A stretch of DNA of 64,000 bases from Arabidopsis thaliana (lineage: Eukaryota > Streptophyta > Magnoliopsida > Brassicales > Brassicaceae): NCBI RefSeq assembly GCF_000001735.4, contig NC_003074.8, positions 5,332,101 through 5,396,100 of the forward strand, read 5' to 3'. Shown in pieces: positions 58,499 to 64,000 of the stretch. Numbering within the stretch: the stretch's first letter is position 1; every line of letters begins with the position of its first letter. The notes under the pieces were generated by a model. The model had not been told where the DNA came from and did not search any database. It saw nothing but the letters and a program-made list of their open reading frames with translations. Made by a program: the position numbers and the translations under genes.

Positions 58499-59644
58499 CT
58501 AATTGTATAGTTGCACTAAGCTTGGAGCATAAGAAGGGCACACAAGTGGGAGACAATACAACTCGTGAGGGTCTCCGAGATACGGAGCTTCTCCGAGGCT
58601 AACAGGTTTGAAGTATCCATCTTGTCCAATGATGTAAGCTGTTTGGTAGCGACGGGTCACGGTCTGTTTATGTTTGGTTAGATCAAAAACGACAGCGACT
58701 TTCTTCTCCTCGTCGATGAAGAAGCTTCCACCGTCGACCATAAACTGAAAACCAGTGAGTGGTCTCATATCCAGTTTCAAAAACATGCTCCACGAAACCG
58801 CACTAGGCTCAATCTTAGTGGTAAGCCAGATATCCAAGATCTCGTATGAATCCAAGCGCTGATATAACACGGCAAGCTGCTCATCTCTAACACTAGAGAG
58901 AGACACGGTTTCTAAAACATAAAAGTGGAATGGCAGAGGAAGACGCGGTTCAAACCTCTCTGTGGAGAAATCAAAATAGAGTAAAAAATCTTCAAACTCT
59001 TCATACTCTCCGTCCTCTGTAATCTTCTCTTGAGCGAAAAAGTAGGTATTTCCATTCAAAGATACCCCGCGTTGGTAAAACTGTATATCCCAGTCGGGAG
59101 TGACATCGAGAACCCTCCATGAGCTAGAGCTAAAATCATAGATTTCATACCCGAAAACGTGTTCTCCGACAGCGAGGTGATCATCCACAAACCTCAGGAT
59201 CTTGTGGTTACGGTTCTTGTCGTAACCAAGAGCATACCTGTCTAATCTGTGGAAACTGTTTCTCGGTTGGATCCGTACGGTTTGACCTAAATAGGGATTC
59301 CACACCAAGAGCATCGAGTTATCCTTCACCACGCATAACAACAAGCCGTCGCAGTGAAGAGTTTAGATACCTCCATCTGATCAAGTTGACCAACTTGCCT
59401 TATACAAGGATATATCGACCAAGGTGTTGTTGCGGATCCCTTGGAGATCGAATTTCATCCAACAGACTCTAGAATCCATCATCATGAATCCTAGAAACTC
59501 CTTCCTTGCTGCGCAAATAATCCTATCTTTCGATAAAACGTTCCACTTTTTGCAAGTACACCGCACTGCTTTCAAAGATGTCATCGGAACCCTCGACAGT
59601 ATCTCGCCGACCAATTAAGGTGAAAAATCGGAAATCGTCGTCAT
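58499..59644 (-). pseudogene. F-box gene with F-box-associated domain, disrupted
   Basis: Single-exon F-box type. The natural start is MTTISDFSP at 59644, followed directly by TAA at codon 10, then [24 protein letters not shown], a clear F-box. A short region at 59345-59381 is out of frame (two nearby indels), after which [13 protein letters not shown] and the FBA-type domain ([31 protein letters not shown]) stay open for 281 residues to the stop at 58499. The long intact tail implies recent loss. FBA-type F-box genes number in the hundreds in Arabidopsis and often become pseudogenes. It has no close relation to the F-box copies at 49503 and 60351. Confidence 0.8.
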
Positions 59645-59803
59645 TATTCTTTCGAGCTTTCAACTCACAAACAACCCTTTTGACAAATCACTATGAGTTA
59701 GGTTTTTTTTTTTTTTCGACAAGACCTTTTTTATTTATACTCAACAAATAGTTAACTTTCTTTTTTTAAAAAGAGCTTGTTTCCTTTTAAACCGAGTTCT
59801 TAT

Positions 59804-60990
59804 TGTTAGAATATAGGAAAGATGGAATATTTCCTTATTCCTATAATGAAAAATATGTAAACAATATACTTGTAAAGCACTCTTGTTATATGTTAATATC
59901 ATAACTCTCCACCGAGATTCATAATCTTACATGGTATCATAGGTAACCCTAGCATAAACCAAAAACCCTAATTTCGTTGCTAGCTAGCCGCGATCCTACC
60001 TCCGCTCTTTTTCGTAGTTTCGTTTTCTCTGACCTAATCTCTCTTTCTTCTTCTCTTTGATCTTTGATCTTTTGATATCTCTCTTCTCACTTCTTCTTCT
60101 TCTCTCCTAGTCATTGATCTTCTTTAATCAATTGTGTAAAATCTTACACTTCTTGCTTTTTTAAAATCTTAAATTTTCTGAACAAAACTAAAAACATGTA
60201 AAAAAAAATGTTAACTAATTACAAAAAAAAAAAGGAAAAGCATCTACCAGAAAAAAAAAACACTCCCAAAAGGATTCAGGTTTAGGACTTGCTTTATATA
60301 TATAGCACGGCAATGCATGTTAAATTGGAGAGTCAAAAAACTAACTAAAGATGGTATCGTTGCGCAAAAGAAAGAGAGCTTTGCATTGGATACAAAGGAG
60401 ACATGTCAAAGGAAAACTCAACGATGTTGATCCTTGTAATGCAACAACAGAAACAAATATGATCGATGATTTACCTGAGGGCTTAATGCTTATTGTTCCT
60501 AGAGATCTTCTCGAGGCTACGTAATCCCAGAGATGTCATCGTTTCCAAAAGCGTGAGCAAGTGGTGGAATTCGTTGCTATCTTCTTCTTTTCATTACAAC
60601 CAGAGCTTGGACGGTGGAATTCTTTGCTATCTTCTTCTTTGCTACTTGAAGGCATATCTTGATGTTGAAACCTATTCCATCCATTGAGGATGTTTTTAAT
60701 ATTGGTGCACAAGATGAGCGACCGAAAGCTATTAGCCTGTTGCTAAAATGGATAATATAGTTTTTCAAAGCTCTGGTCGTACTGAGCTTACTGATACTGG
60801 TTATTACAGTGGAAACAATGAAAATTATAATGCTGGCTATTACTCTGGACCTCTTGAGAACACTGCTTATGCAGCGTTTGACCTTCTGGTCAGCATCTCT
60901 GTTGTACTCATTGTGGACGTTTTGGTCATACCATTCAGAAATGTTACCGGATTCATGGTTATCCACCGGGACAGAAGAATTCTAAAAAAA
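59804..60990 (+). mobile_element. Ty1/copia LTR-retrotransposon fossil interrupted by an F-box segment
   Basis: A 128-bp LTR (59804-59931) runs from TGTTAGAATATAGG to CTTACA. It is followed by a primer-binding site TGGTATCATAGG complementary to initiator tRNA-Met, as in plant copia elements, and ~240 bp of leader. The gag remnant at about 60640-60990 is recognised from its copia-type zinc-knuckle region. Between leader and gag lies a copy of the F-box promoter and 5' coding region (60175-60640). There is no polymerase region and no 3' LTR in the window. It is a broken, old and heavily deleted copy. Confidence 0.75.
60351..60640 (+). pseudogene. 5' fragment of the 49503 F-box gene, inside the copia fossil
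   Basis: Closely follows the 49503 gene from its ATG (MVSLRKRKRALHWIQRRHVK) through the F-box, including promoter and TATA box (60295-60304) upstream. It keeps the 7 nt lost from the other copy but has its own 7-nt insertion 16 nt further on, and ends in TAA at about 60522. A ~24-nt piece (GGTGGAATTC.TTGCTATCTT) is repeated at the junction with the copia gag remnant, as in template switching. Confidence 0.8.
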
Positions 60991-61232
60991 AACAAATGTG
61001 GATTTGAATAAACCTCTTTTCTAAGAGTCACACCATAAGTTCCATATGGATATGTAAAGATCTTGTATAGCTATACTGTTGAATAGAGACAATTCTCATA
61101 TATTTTCGCAACTGCTCATGTTTTTTTACCTTCTTGTTACTGCTGAAAAAGCACTAAAATAGTTTGAGCTAAATCATTTAATTCTAAATTACTGAATATC
61201 TTCCTGGATTGAAATATGAAATCAAAGTCAAA
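60984..61232. repeat. Duplicated segment, copy 2 (partner 58012-58243)
   Basis: Begins immediately after the copia gag remnant at a run of A and ends before TTACGGCGG. It includes about 17 bp absent from copy 1 (ACACCATAAGTTCCA region). Confidence 0.88.
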
Positions 61233-61531
61233 CTTACGGCGGATCAGAATCTTAACTAGTAGACTAAACTATTATTAACTCACTCTGCCCCATAACAATA
61301 ATCAACCTAGTGAACAATTAATGCCTGATGCCTTCACGTGTAATAAAATTCGCCAAGTAATTAAGCTTCTCAGGATACAGATTCCAACAACAAAAGATGC
61401 GAGTAAAGATTTCGAAAGTCCAAAGAATAGCATGAAATTTTATAAGAATTGGTGGGATTTGTTTTTTCTTTCTGAAACACGGTCTTACCATAGAACTGAA
61501 CCAAAAGTAAACGATGGAAGTACACACACAG
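61233..61531. other. 3' flank of the glycosyltransferase gene
   Basis: No gene or repeat beyond 3' UTR-like AT-rich sequence is seen. Confidence 0.5.
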
Positions 61532-64000
61532 TTAGGGTCTCATACATTTGACTAGAACATCCACAAATCTCTTGTACATGTGCTGCTTCATGTACATCTT
61601 CTCAACGATTTCACGTCCTTGGCTACCTAGTTGTAGCCTTGTAGATGGGTTTCTAAGAAGAAACAAAAGATTCTGTGCCAAAACTTTGTTACCTGCCCTC
61701 CCCACAGGATGAAGTAGCCCTGTAACATTGTGCTCCACTATCTCTTTTGTTCCTCCAGCATCTGTTCCAAGCACCTGTTCCCATTAAAAACAATGATTAG
61801 AATGAGAACATTGCATTCTTTTTGTCTCTCCCGAATAACCAATAACTCTATCGTTTGTTTCTCACCGGAAGACCATAAGCCATTGCTTCGATAGTCACTC
61901 TCCCGAATGTTTCACCAACTCCCTGTTTCACAGTTGAAGAGGGGTAAACAAAAGTTGAAGAACGCTTCAAATAGCATTGATTGTTTGTTTTGAGTGCAGC
62001 CATAAAAGGATCAAGATGAGAAAGATTACCTGGGAGTTTGTTACGTAGACATCTGCTGCGGAGTATAATGAGGCAACACGAGTGGTCGCTGGAGTCCACA
62101 GAACCGAGTTCGATAAGTTTCCATTGTTTGACAAGAAGCTCAACATCTCCTTAACGTATGCTACTTTGTTGCTCTTGGACCCAACTGATCCAAGAAGAAG
62201 TTTAAGGTCTTGTTTCTGTGTTACGTTGCCAGACAACAGCAGCTTTCTTCTACCGGTGGCAGAGAGAACTGATGGATGATTGTCAACAGCAGGAGACGTA
62301 ATTTTCATCTTCCGTGATGAACCTCTTAAACGATGTCTGGCAGAAAGACTAATCTTTTCTTTCCTGATGCCATTGAGGTTCTTGATTATTTTGGACTGAT
62401 TACGTTTAGCTACTTGCTCTTGTGTTTGTTCTCTCTCCAGTGCCAAGGCGACAGATTCAAGTAGAAGAAGTTGTCCCTTTCCCGGGTTTATGCTGCTAAG
62501 AGACATCACAAGCATATCCTTATCAGTCAAACCGAACTCCGTTCTGACTGATTCACGTAGCTTTTGTCTTTTCTCCTTCATAGTCTCCTGGGTCAGTGTT
62601 GGAGTATTTAGTGAAGAGGATACCCCAGCAACAAAAGCTAACTCATCATTAACAGACAGCGGAACAATAACTGGCTGAGACCTAAGCTTTACATGGTCCT
62701 CTTCACACCATGTTAACCATTGTTTGCTCTGTACTTCAGATAGAAAAATCAGCAATTTCACTCGGTCAAGCACAGGTTTCGCTCGATCAAAGTACTCTCG
62801 CCGGTTCTCCATCACCCACCAAGCGATTTGACTTCCACCAGCTGGATGGTGATCCATGTATTGATCTGCGGAGATTGTAACAAACACCATAATAAGTATC
62901 CCAACTTGAGGCAGAAAGGAATATTGAACATGTTTTAACAATTGTTTTGATGAAAGTTTTCACTAATAGAAAACAATCTAAAGTGAGTATGCTATATATG
63001 ACAATTTCTATTACAAAATGCATTTTCCAGTAATATAGCTGAAGGACGAATGAGCTATGGTACGCATTTCTAAACATGATAGTCAGCAAATAGTGATGTC
63101 AAAGAATCAGCAGATCTACTTTTCCTTACCTATCCATGAAGCACAGACGGCTGATCCTGCAATGACAAGATCTGCTTTCATGGCAGTTTTGAAGCTGAGT
63201 TCTCCTTTATCTTCAACCACTTTGATCCTTCTCCTTGTGAGCTCTTGCAATAATCCACCCCTTCTGCTCAGAACTACAGCATATACTGTTGCACCACAGC
63301 TCAAAAGCTCGGAAGCCAACTCCATCATTGAAATTGGAGCACCAGTCATTGATAGTTCATGGAAAAGTAGGACGAATCTCCTAGACCAAACAAGACGTTT
63401 GAAGTCTGATTTCCTGTCACAGGTCCCTGATCGCTTTTGCGGACTCCATTCAAGAATTCTATCCTCCAATGATCCAAAAGGACCAAAAAGTTTACCGTAG
63501 GTAACATTTATGTTTGGAAGTTCCTGGTCTTGCTCATCCAATTCCTTCGTCTCCATCACTTTTCTCACCTTCTGCGTACTACGAATCCTAGTACGTGAAC
63601 TACGACTAGCTTTTCTGGTCCTCCTCCTGGGGCTCACGCTTCGCCGAGATGTGCTATCCTCTTTCTTGGCCAAAGTTACATGCATCCTTTTATTTACACC
63701 TAGATGGACTATATTGGTATGATCTACTACAGCATGAGAACTCTCATCAGCAACTAAATCCCGTCGTTTATTCTGCTCGACATGCAAAACATCTTCTCTG
63801 AGTTTGCCTCCAAACCGCAAGAACTCAACTTTGTTATCATCATCATGTGCCCATCTTGACTGAACATAGAATCCAAGATATGTCCAAAGAGTAATCAAGA
63901 GTAACCAATATAGCAGCCGGTTACTTCTGAACCATTGAACAGCTCCACCACTACCTTTACCCTCTCTACGTGGAGTCCTGCCTGAATGCACTTTCCGAAG
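61532..64000 (-). CDS. GT4-like glycosyltransferase, type II membrane protein (5' end outside)
   Basis: Four exons in the window (63130-64000, 62030-62865, 61866-61922, 61532-61774) encode 668 residues; about 29 N-terminal residues lie beyond the right edge if the 697-residue length I recall is right. A single membrane anchor (LLYWLLLITLWTYLGFY) near the N-terminus, after a basic stretch, indicates a Golgi type II topology. The GT-B fold of GT4 is shown by FVLLFHELSMTGAPISMMELA near the start of the catalytic part and GETFGRVTIEAMAYGLPVLG with GGTKEIVEHNVTG at the nucleotide-sugar site, including the EX7E-type Glu. A basic insert of ~100 residues (about 340-430 here) separates the two halves. 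Donor and acceptor are unknown. Recalled as At3g15940. Confidence 0.92.

Overview
The window is nuclear DNA of a crucifer, almost certainly Arabidopsis thaliana chromosome 3. Genes have short GT-AG introns, intergenic DNA is AT-rich, and the gene order matches, from memory, the interval from PLDalpha1 (At3g15730) to the glycosyltransferase At3g15940. Several spliced models assembled here have exactly the lengths I recall for those loci: 301 aa for ROD1, 371 for FAD5, 1135 for TPR4, 755 for EREX and 687 for the PPR protein. No database search was possible, so locus names are recollections supported by the sequence.

Layout. 1-12.3 kb: the 3' part of PLDalpha1, a RING-H2 protein, a Yae1-domain protein, three small plant proteins (one a probable lipid-anchored Gag1-clamp-like protein with a triple tandem splice acceptor) and MBD11. 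12.9-17.1 kb: a GPI-anchored GH17 glucanase facing a LURP-one-related protein. 18.8-24.6 kb: a tandem duplication of PDCT (ROD1 and a paralogue), both with an overlapping upstream ORF of similar sequence. 24.7-32.3 kb: a plastid lipid and photosynthesis cluster, with PIFI and FAD5 divergent, an S1-type secreted protein, and a second FAD5-like desaturase. 32.7-40.2 kb: the 25-exon TOPLESS-related co-repressor TPR4, with an upstream ORF and a leader intron. 42.3-44.9 kb: a receptor-like cytoplasmic kinase and a small plastid membrane protein.

From 45 kb the DNA changes character. There is a ~1 kb foldback/Mutator-like element, a non-autonomous Helitron with both ends visible, decayed coding fragments, a disrupted F-box gene bordered by fragments resembling EREX, then intact EREX (PX-domain RAB5 effector) and a PPR gene. 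Between the PPR gene and the glycosyltransferase lies a ~3.5 kb mosaic: a 240-bp duplicated flank, a second F-box pseudogene, and a Ty1/copia fossil whose leader and gag remnant are separated by a copy of the first F-box gene's promoter and 5' coding region. The window ends inside a type II membrane GT4-like glycosyltransferase.

Functional links: PLDalpha1, ROD1/PDCT, FAD5 and the second desaturase all act on membrane glycerolipids, and PIFI and FAD5 are both plastid proteins sharing a 668-bp divergent promoter. I see no operon-like or novel defence system. The most interesting signals are the triple splice acceptor, the paired PDCT uORFs, and the F-box/copia/EREX duplication mosaic.
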